Assembly: GCA_030433135.1 (NCBI GenBank) | Contig: JAUILF010000012.1 | Span: 1-35,453, forward strand | Direction: 5' to 3' | Length of the DNA: 35,453 nt | Source: Bacteroidia bacterium | GTDB taxonomy: Bacteria > Bacteroidota > Bacteroidia > Chitinophagales > Saprospiraceae | Shown: positions 1 through 8,118 of the stretch, in pieces | How the letters are laid out: every line of letters begins with the position of its first letter | Numbering within the stretch: the first letter of the stretch is position 1 | Position numbers and translations under genes: made by a program | The notes under the pieces: model-generated | The model's database searches: none | Seen by the model: only the letters and a program-made list of their open reading frames with translations | What the model was told of the DNA's origin: nothing

Positions 1-1206
1 GCAGGGGATCCTTCGAGCACAGATGACGGCTTTTTTGGAAGCGGGATTTACTTTACCAATAGTGCGCGTTATGCCGCAGATGTATATTCCTCAGGACACC
101 TTATGTTGGGATGGGTCTCGGCTCGATCTCCTTTTCCCGTTGTGGATGAGGACATGAGCGTTCTCTCTGGAAAAGGAGCGTACAAGCACTACAACGCACA
201 CTACATTCCTGTAGGGCAGCCGAGCAATCCTCACGACGTAAATTTTTTTCCCTGCAAACCAGGTCAACCCCCAGTTTGGGACGAGCTTGTTGTGTTCCAG
301 AACGCTCAAACTCTTCCCCGTTTTTGGGTTGAGCTTGAACCAGATCTAGGAAATTTATCGACACCTTCTGCTGAACCTCGCTACGTTAAAGAATTCATCT
401 CCCATGTCTATGCTGTGCTTGAGCACGCTGCGATCGACCAAGATCTTAAACTTCGACGAGCTCTAAATGCTCACCTCGAAGTCTTCCTTATGATGGATGA
501 AGACGATGAGCTTGACGGTACACATCGTGCTCTCTTGTCGCTTCTTGGAAAGCTGATTGACCCCTCAACAGATCAGATCGATTCCGCTGCAAAAAAGAGA
601 GTGATTGATCTAAAAATAGAATTAAACCCTGAAAGCCAGACTTCCACCGCTACATGTATTATCAATGCCAGCGAATTAGACGGGTATTACCTAAGAAATC
701 AATTTGGAGAAAACGAGGAAGAAATAACCTCCTATTTTCTCGAGCAGGGATTTGATGAAGTTACCCAGATCAAGACTTCACAATTTGACAATCCATCTGT
801 GCCTTACACTATGGCCGCTCAGGGTGTATTCAAACCAGATCAAATTGGTAATAAGATAGTCGTCACTCCCCTGATGAAAATACCCCCTCAGACAACACCA
901 TTCACAGTAGAGCAAAGACAGTATCCAGTTGACTTCACTACAGCTCAGAAAGATGTTTATCAGAGTATAATCACCATACCACAGGACTATAAATTCGAAA
1001 GCATTCCTGAGCCTATGAGTATTTCCAACTCATTAGCTGAAATTCAGTACAACCCAGAACTTAAGGAAAACACTTTGACGATTAACGCGTCAGCCTTTTT
1101 TCTACAACCCCAGTATAGTGCATCTCAGTATTCTCTGATTCGTAAATACTACGCTGACATTATTGAAAAATTCAATGAAGTACTGGTAATTGCTCCCAAG
1201 AATTAA
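1..1206 (+). CDS. PARP-type ADP-ribosyltransferase domain fused to a DUF3857-transglutaminase C-terminal domain (5' partial)
   Basis: The reading frame is open from the first base, so the gene begins outside the window. Visible residues 1-105 match the second half of a PARP catalytic domain. GFFGSGIYF (residues 12-20) carries the conserved Tyr. YNAHYIPV and a PCKPG segment follow. WDELVVF supplies the catalytic Glu (base 283-285), followed by the QTLPRFWVEL strand. The His of the H-Y-E triad would lie upstream. Residues about 115-195 are a helical acidic linker I cannot name. Residues about 200-401 align with the C-terminal third of the next gene (shared GF, TSQ-DN, PYT, IG). The family transfers ADP-ribose from NAD+ to a target, which is unknown here. 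Any signal peptide would be off-window. The fold call is firm; activity and biological role are inference. Confidence 0.8.
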   Translation, partial: AGDPSSTDDGFFGSGIYFTNSARYAADVYSSGHLMLGWVSARSPFPVVDEDMSVLSGKGAYKHYNAHYIPVGQPSNPHDVNFFPCKPGQPPVWDELVVFQNAQTLPRFWVELEPDLGNLSTPSAEPRYVKEFISHVYAVLEHAAIDQDLKLRRALNAHLEVFLMMDEDDELDGTHRALLSLLGKLIDPSTDQIDSAAKKRVIDLKIELNPESQTSTATCIINASELDGYYLRNQFGENEEEITSYFLEQGFDEVTQIKTSQFDNPSVPYTMAAQGVFKPDQIGNKIVVTPLMKIPPQTTPFTVEQRQYPVDFTTAQKDVYQSIITIPQDYKFESIPEPMSISNSLAEIQYNPELKENTLTINASAFFLQPQYSASQYSLIRKYYADIIEKFNEVLVIAPKN

Positions 1207-1207
1207 A

Positions 1208-3130
1208 ATGTCATTTCTTTCCCAAGTAACTATTTTGATGTTCATATGCCTCGGGACAATTCAATCTCAGGAGGACATCCATTCAGTTGATTTTGAAAAT
1301 ATAAATGCAGATGAGTGGGAACTAGAGCAATATGAACTGGATACCACAGCAGAAGCTTTGATCTGTTTTGATGTTGCTGAAATAAAATACGAACCTCATA
1401 TTGAAAGTACTATTCTGCATCGTAAGCAACGAATCAAAGTCCTAAATAATGCCGGAACTAAATTCGGGGAAATTGAACTAACCCTAAGTAGAGGTCAAAG
1501 GGTATTGAAATTTGAGGCTGTGTGTAGCAATAAAAATAACGATGTGGTTGAAAGCTATCCGATTGACATCAAAGATGCGTTCGTACATTCACCATCTACC
1601 AGTCTCACCATTTACAAATTTGCTTTGCCAAATGTAAAGCCAGGTTCGATCATTCAATTTCAATATAAGCTTTTGATACCGGGCATGCACAAAGTACCTA
1701 AATGGTATTTTCAGGCCGATATCCCAACAAGGTACAGCAGTTACACCATCCATATGATTCCATTCTATGAATTCACATTTCATCTACAAGCTAGTGATCA
1801 AGAGTGCATTCAAAGTACCAATGAAGCTGATACTACCCGAAGGTTCGGAACCCTGGTCTATCGCGAGAAAGTTACTAAATTCCAAATGGAAAATATTCCA
1901 TCATTAAAGCAAACAGATCATCGAAATGAAAGAATGAAAATCTCCTTTCAACTCTCCGGTTACCTGCGACGACCAGGAGAAATGGTAGAGGTCCTTAGCA
2001 CCTGGCAGCAACTGAATGACCGGCTTCTGAAAATCGAATCCTTTGGAAAATACATTAACAGGTCGGAAAAGATGGCTGGCAGATTATTAAAGGAAATAAA
2101 TTTAGCTGAGCAGGAGAGTCCTCGCAGTAAATCCCTAACGCTTATTGAACACCTACGCGCGTTTTCAAAATTCAATGAATCATATAGTCCTCTGGCATCA
2201 ATAACACCTAAAGAATTTCTGAAGGAAAGATCCGGTAACTCTGCAGATATTAACCTTTTTTTGGTTGGCCTGCTCAGGTCAGCCGGACTGAGGGCAGATC
2301 CGGTTATTCTCAGCACTTATTGGAATGGAGAGGTTAATAAGGATTTTCCCTTCTACGGCTATTTTAATCATGTGGTCGTACTTGTTGATCACGGAGAACA
2401 ATCATTCCTTGCCGATGCGACCGATATCCATGCCGCCTATGACAGGTTGGGCTTGACCGCCATCAATGAGAATGGGCTGAAGATCTATGACGGCAAACCG
2501 GTTTGGGTGGATCTCAACGCTAAACATACCTCCTCCCTGTCCCATAGGATTGAGGTAGATGTGACTCCCGACCAGGATCAGGTCAAAGCCACCATCATAA
2601 GTCACTCTAGCGACTTGGAGGCCTATCAACTCCGTAAAATATTTGAAAACGACAGCTCACTGATAAGAAAATACTACGAAAACTCGGGGTTTAATATGAT
2701 TGAGGATCTTCGTACCAGTCAATATGATAATGTCACTTCCCCATATACGATTGCCTGCAAGGGAATCCTGAACTTTGATAAAATAGGAAAACTAATTTTC
2801 CTCAATCCATTTTCTATTTCACCAACTGGTGTTGTTTCCCAATCAAGTGAAAGTGATATTTGGATCAATAGGTTTCCCAGATCTGAGAAGTTTGATCTAA
2901 GCATTCATAAACCTGAAAAACTCGAAATAATAAATCTTCCACAGGACACACTCATTTCTAATGAAACCTTTGAATGGCAGATTACATGTAACGAAGCACT
3001 CGAAGAGGTTAGATTACAGGTCCGATGCCAGATCAAAACAACCGGTGCTCTGGAATCAAACAGGCAAGAGCAGCTATTGAAGCTTATCGCCGTACTTGAG
3101 GAAGAAATAGTCTTTCAACCGAAGGAATAA
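1208..3130 (+). CDS. DUF3857/transglutaminase-like exported protein, probable pseudoenzyme
   Basis: 640 residues. The ATG at 1208 is chosen because it gives a clean signal peptide (MSFLSQVTILMFICLGTIQS) one base after the previous stop; an ATG at 1190 would overlap that gene. Residues about 37-200 form the DUF3857 beta-rich domain, about 290-410 the transglutaminase-like core, and about 460-640 a DUF3858-like C-terminal domain. In the core the usual nucleophile position is Ser345 (GNSADINLF), while His388 (FNHVVV) and Asp403 (LADATD) are kept, so classic thiol catalysis is unlikely. The GNSADIN form is, as far as I recall, common in Bacteroidota members of this family. The C-terminal domain is paralogous to the tail of the upstream PARP-like protein. 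Both genes look more AT-rich than what follows. It converges with the DUF1080 gene, with only five bases between the stops. Confidence 0.88.
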   Translation: MSFLSQVTILMFICLGTIQSQEDIHSVDFENINADEWELEQYELDTTAEALICFDVAEIKYEPHIESTILHRKQRIKVLNNAGTKFGEIELTLSRGQRVLKFEAVCSNKNNDVVESYPIDIKDAFVHSPSTSLTIYKFALPNVKPGSIIQFQYKLLIPGMHKVPKWYFQADIPTRYSSYTIHMIPFYEFTFHLQASDQECIQSTNEADTTRRFGTLVYREKVTKFQMENIPSLKQTDHRNERMKISFQLSGYLRRPGEMVEVLSTWQQLNDRLLKIESFGKYINRSEKMAGRLLKEINLAEQESPRSKSLTLIEHLRAFSKFNESYSPLASITPKEFLKERSGNSADINLFLVGLLRSAGLRADPVILSTYWNGEVNKDFPFYGYFNHVVVLVDHGEQSFLADATDIHAAYDRLGLTAINENGLKIYDGKPVWVDLNAKHTSSLSHRIEVDVTPDQDQVKATIISHSSDLEAYQLRKIFENDSSLIRKYYENSGFNMIEDLRTSQYDNVTSPYTIACKGILNFDKIGKLIFLNPFSISPTGVVSQSSESDIWINRFPRSEKFDLSIHKPEKLEIINLPQDTLISNETFEWQITCNEALEEVRLQVRCQIKTTGALESNRQEQLLKLIAVLEEEIVFQPKE

Positions 3131-3135
3131 GATCC

Positions 3136-3915
3136 TTACAACTCCCTTATATATATCTCCCGGAACTCCACGCCCTGCCCTTCTGCCTGTAGTCCGATAT
3201 AACCCTCAGACAACAGCTTCCCATCGACCTTGACCGCGGGATCATAGCCATTCGCCACTCCACCTCCTATCTGAGGCTGGGTATATTGAAGTACGGTTTC
3301 ACCATTAACCCTATGAATCACCAGTGAATCGCCATACACAATCAGCTCTCCGCTCACCCATTCATCCCATGAATAAGTGTCAGATGTGGAATTGATACAG
3401 TGTCGGGGATCCATTTCTCCTTCAAAATAGACTTCGGTCCCGGGTGAACACATATTTCCCGTAGGCCGAGGTCCTTTTCCCTCATCCGCCAACATCTGGT
3501 ATTCAACCGAAATGGGCCAGTCCTGCTCTTTCAGAATGGTCCGGGGATCCTGTGAGTGAAACATGATACCACTGTTGCGGTAAGTATAGGATGGTGCATC
3601 CTCCATCCACTGATCGGTAAAACGATATTCAAATTTCAGATGGAAGGATGAAAATGACCGTTCGTAAAACAAGTGGCCATACCGCTCATCAAACTCCTCG
3701 TAATCATCATAGTTAACCTGAATCACACCTTCATCTACCCGGAAAGTCTGAGCATAATTATCTCCAAATTCATGATGATGAAACTTGGGACTCCATCCGG
3801 CGAGGTCCTTTCCATTGAACAGGGATGTCCATTCATCATCAACAGAATCCTGATGGTTTACGAATACAAGTACAAAGGCCAGGAGGCAAAATGAATATTG
3901 AAGTGAAGTTTTCAT
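3136..3915 (-). CDS. DUF1080 (3-keto-disaccharide hydrolase-like) secreted protein
   Basis: 259 residues from the ATG at 3915; a longer frame exists but this start gives a signal peptide (MKTSLQYSFCLLAFVLVFVN). The mature part is one DUF1080 domain. It opens with WTSLFNGKDLAGWSP and continues with FHLKFEYRF, a YRNSGIMFHSQ segment and W-ISVEYQMLADEG. It ends with a GYIGLQAEGQGVEFREIYIREL strand, the hallmark terminus of this concanavalin-like fold. Members bind or cleave glycans, and some act on 3-keto sugars; the substrate here is unknown. It is the last gene of a minus-strand run with two esterase-like proteins (67 bases after the previous stop), suggesting joint work on an acylated saccharide outside the cytoplasmic membrane (inference). 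Confidence 0.9.
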   Translation of the reverse strand: MKTSLQYSFCLLAFVLVFVNHQDSVDDEWTSLFNGKDLAGWSPKFHHHEFGDNYAQTFRVDEGVIQVNYDDYEEFDERYGHLFYERSFSSFHLKFEYRFTDQWMEDAPSYTYRNSGIMFHSQDPRTILKEQDWPISVEYQMLADEGKGPRPTGNMCSPGTEVYFEGEMDPRHCINSTSDTYSWDEWVSGELIVYGDSLVIHRVNGETVLQYTQPQIGGGVANGYDPAVKVDGKLLSEGYIGLQAEGQGVEFREIYIREL

Positions 3916-3982
3916 CGTTGGATAGTTTTTCTTTGATCTCTTATTGTTGATTTTTATCAGAAAGCCAACCATGAAGAATCAA

Positions 3983-6058
3983 TTATTTCACTGGCATCAT
4001 CAGTCGACCATAATCGTATTTGTGGGCGTAGATGACCGCATTCGAGACGGGATCATTTCCATCATTATACAAACTTTCGATTTTCAGCCACAAATTGATC
4101 TCATGCTGCGAAGGTGTTTCTGCTGAAAGAGAAATCAGACTGGCAATACTGGTGGCTCCCGCCTGCCTGCTCTTCACCTTGTAGTCCAATTCATTTACAT
4201 CTACAAAGGGATCATCCAGGGCACTTATCAAATAGGTCCTGTGGTAGGTGCCAATATCATTCGGTCCCATCCCTTTATCAAGCCTGACATAAACCAGGAC
4301 ATCTTCGCCCTTTTCAAAGACACCATTTCCATTCCCTCGTCCTCCACCAATGGTTTTGCTTTCGATCACATTGGGTCCTTGCTGGTAAATGGCAACATTT
4401 TCTACCTCTCGCCCATCCAGGATCAACACGTCTTCCAGTGCGATCTGAGGCGAGACGGGTATAGGAAAGAACATGATCCGATGAGTGTCTCTGGGGATTC
4501 CATCCATGGAGATTTCAATATCTATAGAACTCATATAAGTTGAATCAGGGTCTTCGGAAAGATAGAATTCGATATGATCGGCGAGATTAAACTCTTCCAT
4601 GGATGGAACTCGGTCAATCTCATGAAGGCTGTGTTCGAAATGCAGATGTGGATAGGTAGAGAAGGTTCTCAGTGTAATATTATGACCCTCTGCATTCCCC
4701 AGGTTAATTCCTTTCAAATTCAATCCATATTTTTTTCCTGTTTCGAAGGAGTAATAGTCCCGGTTGTCGGCTGAAAACAACACAATTTCAGGTTGCCTGT
4801 TATCCGAATCCTGAATGCCGATCAGATGACCACCACCATCTAATCTCAGTGAAAGTTGACCCTCTTCTGAGGCTGGTATATTCTCCTGTTTTTTGGCTCC
4901 GGATGTGAGGTTGATCGTTTGGATGTCATAAGCTGCTCCAGGTTGGTATGCTTTCCCGGTGGTGATTGAAATAGATTCATCGCTTACCACGGGTCCATCC
5001 GGAATAAATTTTCGGGAAACAATTTTTAACGCATGCTGCGAATAATGATCCAATAAGGTAATAGCCGGTTGTGATCTGTCTGATGCTACCTCATAACCCA
5101 GGACGGAGAAAGTGGGATAACCCACACAATAGTGGCTCCAACGGTGTGGTATCATTTTTTGCTTTTCGAAGACCTGCATATGGAAATCCAATTGTTCCGA
5201 GGCATCGGCAACAAAATGATTGGGGTAGTCAGCTAAATGAAATTCAAAATGCGAGACCGGTGAAGCCTCGAAGATCTGCTTCATTTTCCAGGTGTTGTAT
5301 TTCAACCAATCTCCATCTGTCAAAGTCAACCTCACATCAAGTCCCACGAGGGCCCGATAGGATTCTAATACCGGGAAAGCTGCTCTGGAATCATCCGGCC
5401 CATACAAAGCCACATTATCTGCGGGATCAAAAGCACTGACGGAACTCACCAAATCCTTGCTCTGACCGGCAATGTAATAAGCCGTTTGGCCGCCCATACT
5501 CAACCCGGTAATCGCACGATGATTCCGGTCAGCTATCGTTCTGAACTTTTCATCCACCTCGGATACAAGTTCCTCAAAATAAGGGCGATAATCCCAACCC
5601 CTCAATTTCAAATTTTCATCGTAAGGTGCTCCATAGTCGTAGGGTCGTGCTCCTCCATATTGAATGCCCTCCCGAAAGTTTTTACCCGGCCGCAACAACG
5701 GTTCATACCCATCCCAGGTGACAATAATCACATCATTGTTCTGCACATAGTCACTCCATTCCATCACAAAAGGAGGCTCCTTTCTGCCATTTGCCGGATA
5801 ATTGACATCGTCCTCCAGGTCATATCCATCCCACTTATATCTCCCTCCGTATCCATGGAAATAGTAGATGACCGGATAGCGTTTATCAGGATTTTGTTCA
5901 TAGCCCCTGGGCAGATAAATCCGGTACCATCTTTCAGTCTCAAAAGCCTGACAATAGAAAGAATGATCATAGTACCTTTCCGATTGGCTGTAACCTGACG
6001 CAACTGCAAAGATTGATGTTACCAAGATGCAAAGACAATCCATTAAAATCTTTCTCAT
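3983..6058 (-). CDS. Large secreted CE1/esterase-D-like alpha/beta hydrolase
   Basis: 691 residues with an N-terminal signal peptide ending near ASGYSQ. Residues about 30-310 form an alpha/beta hydrolase of the putative esterase (esterase D / feruloyl esterase) type: YPVIYYFHGYGG oxyanion region, nucleophile elbow GLSMGG (Ser near residue 188), a likely Asp near 247 (LTDGDW) and a His near 281 (YPNHF). Residues about 310-690 have no catalytic look and resemble beta-sandwich modules, with LILDGREVENVAIYQQGP and a glycine-rich GGGRGNGNGVFEKGED stretch. Such modules often bind substrate or anchor the enzyme. The gene starts 15 bases after the preceding lipoprotein hydrolase and precedes the DUF1080 gene, in one operon. 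It probably deacylates an ester-bearing polymer; the substrate cannot be read from sequence. Confidence 0.85.
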   Translation of the reverse strand: MRKILMDCLCILVTSIFAVASGYSQSERYYDHSFYCQAFETERWYRIYLPRGYEQNPDKRYPVIYYFHGYGGRYKWDGYDLEDDVNYPANGRKEPPFVMEWSDYVQNNDVIIVTWDGYEPLLRPGKNFREGIQYGGARPYDYGAPYDENLKLRGWDYRPYFEELVSEVDEKFRTIADRNHRAITGLSMGGQTAYYIAGQSKDLVSSVSAFDPADNVALYGPDDSRAAFPVLESYRALVGLDVRLTLTDGDWLKYNTWKMKQIFEASPVSHFEFHLADYPNHFVADASEQLDFHMQVFEKQKMIPHRWSHYCVGYPTFSVLGYEVASDRSQPAITLLDHYSQHALKIVSRKFIPDGPVVSDESISITTGKAYQPGAAYDIQTINLTSGAKKQENIPASEEGQLSLRLDGGGHLIGIQDSDNRQPEIVLFSADNRDYYSFETGKKYGLNLKGINLGNAEGHNITLRTFSTYPHLHFEHSLHEIDRVPSMEEFNLADHIEFYLSEDPDSTYMSSIDIEISMDGIPRDTHRIMFFPIPVSPQIALEDVLILDGREVENVAIYQQGPNVIESKTIGGGRGNGNGVFEKGEDVLVYVRLDKGMGPNDIGTYHRTYLISALDDPFVDVNELDYKVKSRQAGATSIASLISLSAETPSQHEINLWLKIESLYNDGNDPVSNAVIYAHKYDYGRLMMPVK

Positions 6059-6073
6059 TCAACTACATTTCGT

Positions 6074-6994
6074 TTAATACGACTGGTCTTGTTTGGATTT
6101 GGAAAACATCCAGGGAATCAGTCCGGCTTCCTTAAAGGCCAACTGAAAAGACTCTCCGTGTCCTATGGAATCATACTCCGTGTACTTTACCTCAGCTCCC
6201 GCATCCGAAAGTAACCGATACATGGTTTGGGAGCCCTCCACCGGGTTGGCTTCATCAGCATTACCATGGAAAATCCAGAACGGAATATGCTTGATGCGGT
6301 CAATCTGTTGAGGATCAGAAAAGCCTGCCATCGGTACAGCCGCTGCAAACAACTCAGGTCTTCTGGCTGTAAATTCCCAGGTGCCGAATCCTCCCATCGA
6401 AAGACCAACCAGGTATACACGAGCCGGATCAACCGCCAGACTGTCTATCAGATAGTCGATCAGCTCCAGGGTGGCAGCGCCAGATTCAGAAGGTTCTTCT
6501 GCCATCGTATAAGAACCATCCTTCCCCAATCCTTTGAAGGGAGTTTCCGGTGTATTGCCCACCCACTTAGCCCATTCCTCATTCACGGTCTTGTCCGAGC
6601 ACTGTGGTATAACCACATAGCAGGGAAACTTATCCTGCATGGCAGGAGAGACAATGGAATATTCGTTGGTAAACAACCCTACATTTTTGTAGGTCTGAGA
6701 CCCATTGTCCGTACCCCTGTCACCTCTGCCGTGCAGGAAAACCACCAGTGGAACTGTTTGACCGGCATTCGATGGTTCATATAAGCGGTAAGGTAAAGAC
6801 ATGCCGTTGGTCGCCGCAAATCGATGCTTTACCAACACCTTGTCAAGATTGGCATCAAGCCAGGTCAAAGTCTCTACCTGACCATCATCCGGGTCCCGGG
6901 TAGCTGTATCATCACTCTTTTCAGCCGTTTGGCATGCCATCAGTACAGATAAAAACAAGAGTGCCAATAGTGAGTAAACCCATTTAGTATTCAT
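6074..6994 (-). CDS. Lipoprotein alpha/beta hydrolase (phospholipase/carboxylesterase or peptidase-like)
   Basis: 306 residues. The signal peptide ends in a lipobox, LSVLMAC, with Cys at about residue 21, so it is a predicted lipoprotein. The alpha/beta hydrolase core shows VVFLHGRGDRG (oxyanion loop), the nucleophile elbow VGLSMGGF (Ser near 199), WIFHGNADEANPV (Asp near 246) and DSIGHGESF (His near 278), a complete triad. It resembles Bacteroidota and Planctomycetota proteins annotated as phospholipase/carboxylesterase or prolyl oligopeptidase-type. It is the first gene of the three-hydrolase minus-strand operon and is transcribed divergently from the cupin gene across 54 bases. Which ester or peptide it cleaves is unknown. 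Confidence 0.87.
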   Translation of the reverse strand: MNTKWVYSLLALLFLSVLMACQTAEKSDDTATRDPDDGQVETLTWLDANLDKVLVKHRFAATNGMSLPYRLYEPSNAGQTVPLVVFLHGRGDRGTDNGSQTYKNVGLFTNEYSIVSPAMQDKFPCYVVIPQCSDKTVNEEWAKWVGNTPETPFKGLGKDGSYTMAEEPSESGAATLELIDYLIDSLAVDPARVYLVGLSMGGFGTWEFTARRPELFAAAVPMAGFSDPQQIDRIKHIPFWIFHGNADEANPVEGSQTMYRLLSDAGAEVKYTEYDSIGHGESFQLAFKEAGLIPWMFSKSKQDQSY

Positions 6995-7048
6995 TCCTCT
7001 AAGCTAAAATACCTACATTTAAACAACACTTTTTCACCAACAAAGGCT

Positions 7049-7810
7049 ATGAAAATAATTTTCTTCCTCTTAATCAGCAGCATCATGTATGCACAAACAG
7101 ATCCGGTTGTCACGGGTATCTACAAATGGTCAGAACTACCGGTAAAGAAAACGGCAGAAAGAGAATCCCGCAAAATTATGGAGGGAACCTCGCCCCATTT
7201 TGATTATCTGGAAATCCATGCTACCACCCAGATTGAGGGTGCTACACCAGCACCACCCCATGCACAAGAGGATATTGAGGAGGTGATCATCGTTAAGGAA
7301 GGAACCATGAAGTTTACCATGGACGGTGAGGACGCCATCCTGGGTCCGGGCAGTGTCATTCTCATTCCACCCCTGGCTTTGCAGTCCTTACAAAATGTAG
7401 GCAAGGGTCCACTCACCTATTATGTCATGATGTTCAGGGGGAAAAAACCCATGGATATGGACAGAAGTAATGATGCCGGTGGACATCTGTTCCTCAATGC
7501 CGATGAACTAGAGTTTGAAACTACCGACCGTGGAGGTCGCATCCATTACTTCGACCGCCCCACGGCCATGTGCGAAAGGTTTGAAATGCATGTCACGCAG
7601 CTGAATGAACCGGGTCCGAGCCACAAACCCCACACCCATATTGACTCGGAGATCATCCTGGTCATTGAAGGCGATACCGAGATGACCATAGATGGAAAAG
7701 AATACCAGGGCAGTGCCGGTGATCTTTACTTTATCAACTCTAATGAGTCACACGGCATCAGAAACAACTCGGACAAGCCCTGCAAGTATTTTGCTTTTCG
7801 ATGGTATTGA
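7049..7810 (+). CDS. Exported bicupin protein
   Basis: 253 residues beginning with a short signal peptide (MKIIFFLLISSIMYAQ). Two cupin barrels are visible. The first, about residues 60-135, has PPHAQEDIEEVIIVKEG, then a GDGSV-like LGPGSVILIPP strand. The second, about residues 175-253, has PHTHIDSEIILVIEG with His, His and Glu ligands and a SNESHGIRN motif supplying the last His. The second barrel has the fuller metal-binding set; the first looks partly degenerate. Cupins of this size are often dioxygenases, isomerases or sugar-binding proteins, and an exported one is less usual. It stands alone on the plus strand between two minus-strand operons, its stop six bases from the convergent AtuA-like gene. 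Function beyond a metal-binding bicupin is not assignable. Confidence 0.85.
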   Translation: MKIIFFLLISSIMYAQTDPVVTGIYKWSELPVKKTAERESRKIMEGTSPHFDYLEIHATTQIEGATPAPPHAQEDIEEVIIVKEGTMKFTMDGEDAILGPGSVILIPPLALQSLQNVGKGPLTYYVMMFRGKKPMDMDRSNDAGGHLFLNADELEFETTDRGGRIHYFDRPTAMCERFEMHVTQLNEPGPSHKPHTHIDSEIILVIEGDTEMTIDGKEYQGSAGDLYFINSNESHGIRNNSDKPCKYFAFRWY

Positions 7811-7816
7811 TGGAAC

Positions 7817-8116
7817 CTATATCTCAATATCCAGCATCAAAGAAGACAAGGTTTTCCCATGCTGGTCCAGTGCTAGTGACCTGGTAACCCCACCACCAAG
7901 TGCATCGTACAAGACAAAATTGAGCGCTCCTAGTTGCGGGAGTTCAAAGCGTTCAACTTTGCCTATGGCAATGTCCTGGAAATGCCTTTTGACCACCTCA
8001 CTGGTCAGTCTTTGGCATACCATCTCATAGTCTTCCTGTCGGTATACTATAACCGAAATATTGGCAATGTTCCCCTTATCTCCTGCCCGTGAATGGGCTA
8101 CTTCATGCAACTTCAT
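7817..8116 (-). CDS. Small AtuA-related protein (C-terminal domain of split AtuA family)
   Basis: 99 residues. The opening MKLHEVAHSRAGDKGNIANI is the typical start of the small AtuA-related domain that forms the C-terminal part of full-length AtuA (acyclic terpene utilisation) proteins. LGALNFVLYDALGGGVTRSL is its other conserved stretch. The ATG follows the TGA of the larger AtuA-like gene by two bases, so the two are almost certainly cotranslated and act as one complex. It probably sits in the cytoplasm, since no signal is present. AtuA itself belongs to the citronellol/geraniol degradation cluster of Pseudomonas, but its reaction is not well defined. The family name should not be taken to mean that terpenes are the substrate here. 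Confidence 0.88.
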   Translation of the reverse strand: MKLHEVAHSRAGDKGNIANISVIVYRQEDYEMVCQRLTSEVVKRHFQDIAIGKVERFELPQLGALNFVLYDALGGGVTRSLALDQHGKTLSSLMLDIEI

Positions 8117-8118
8117 AA

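Noticed and set aside
5486-5998. 170-codon plus-strand frame inside the esterase gene
   Set aside because: Shadow of the esterase frame, which has a signal peptide and catalytic motifs.
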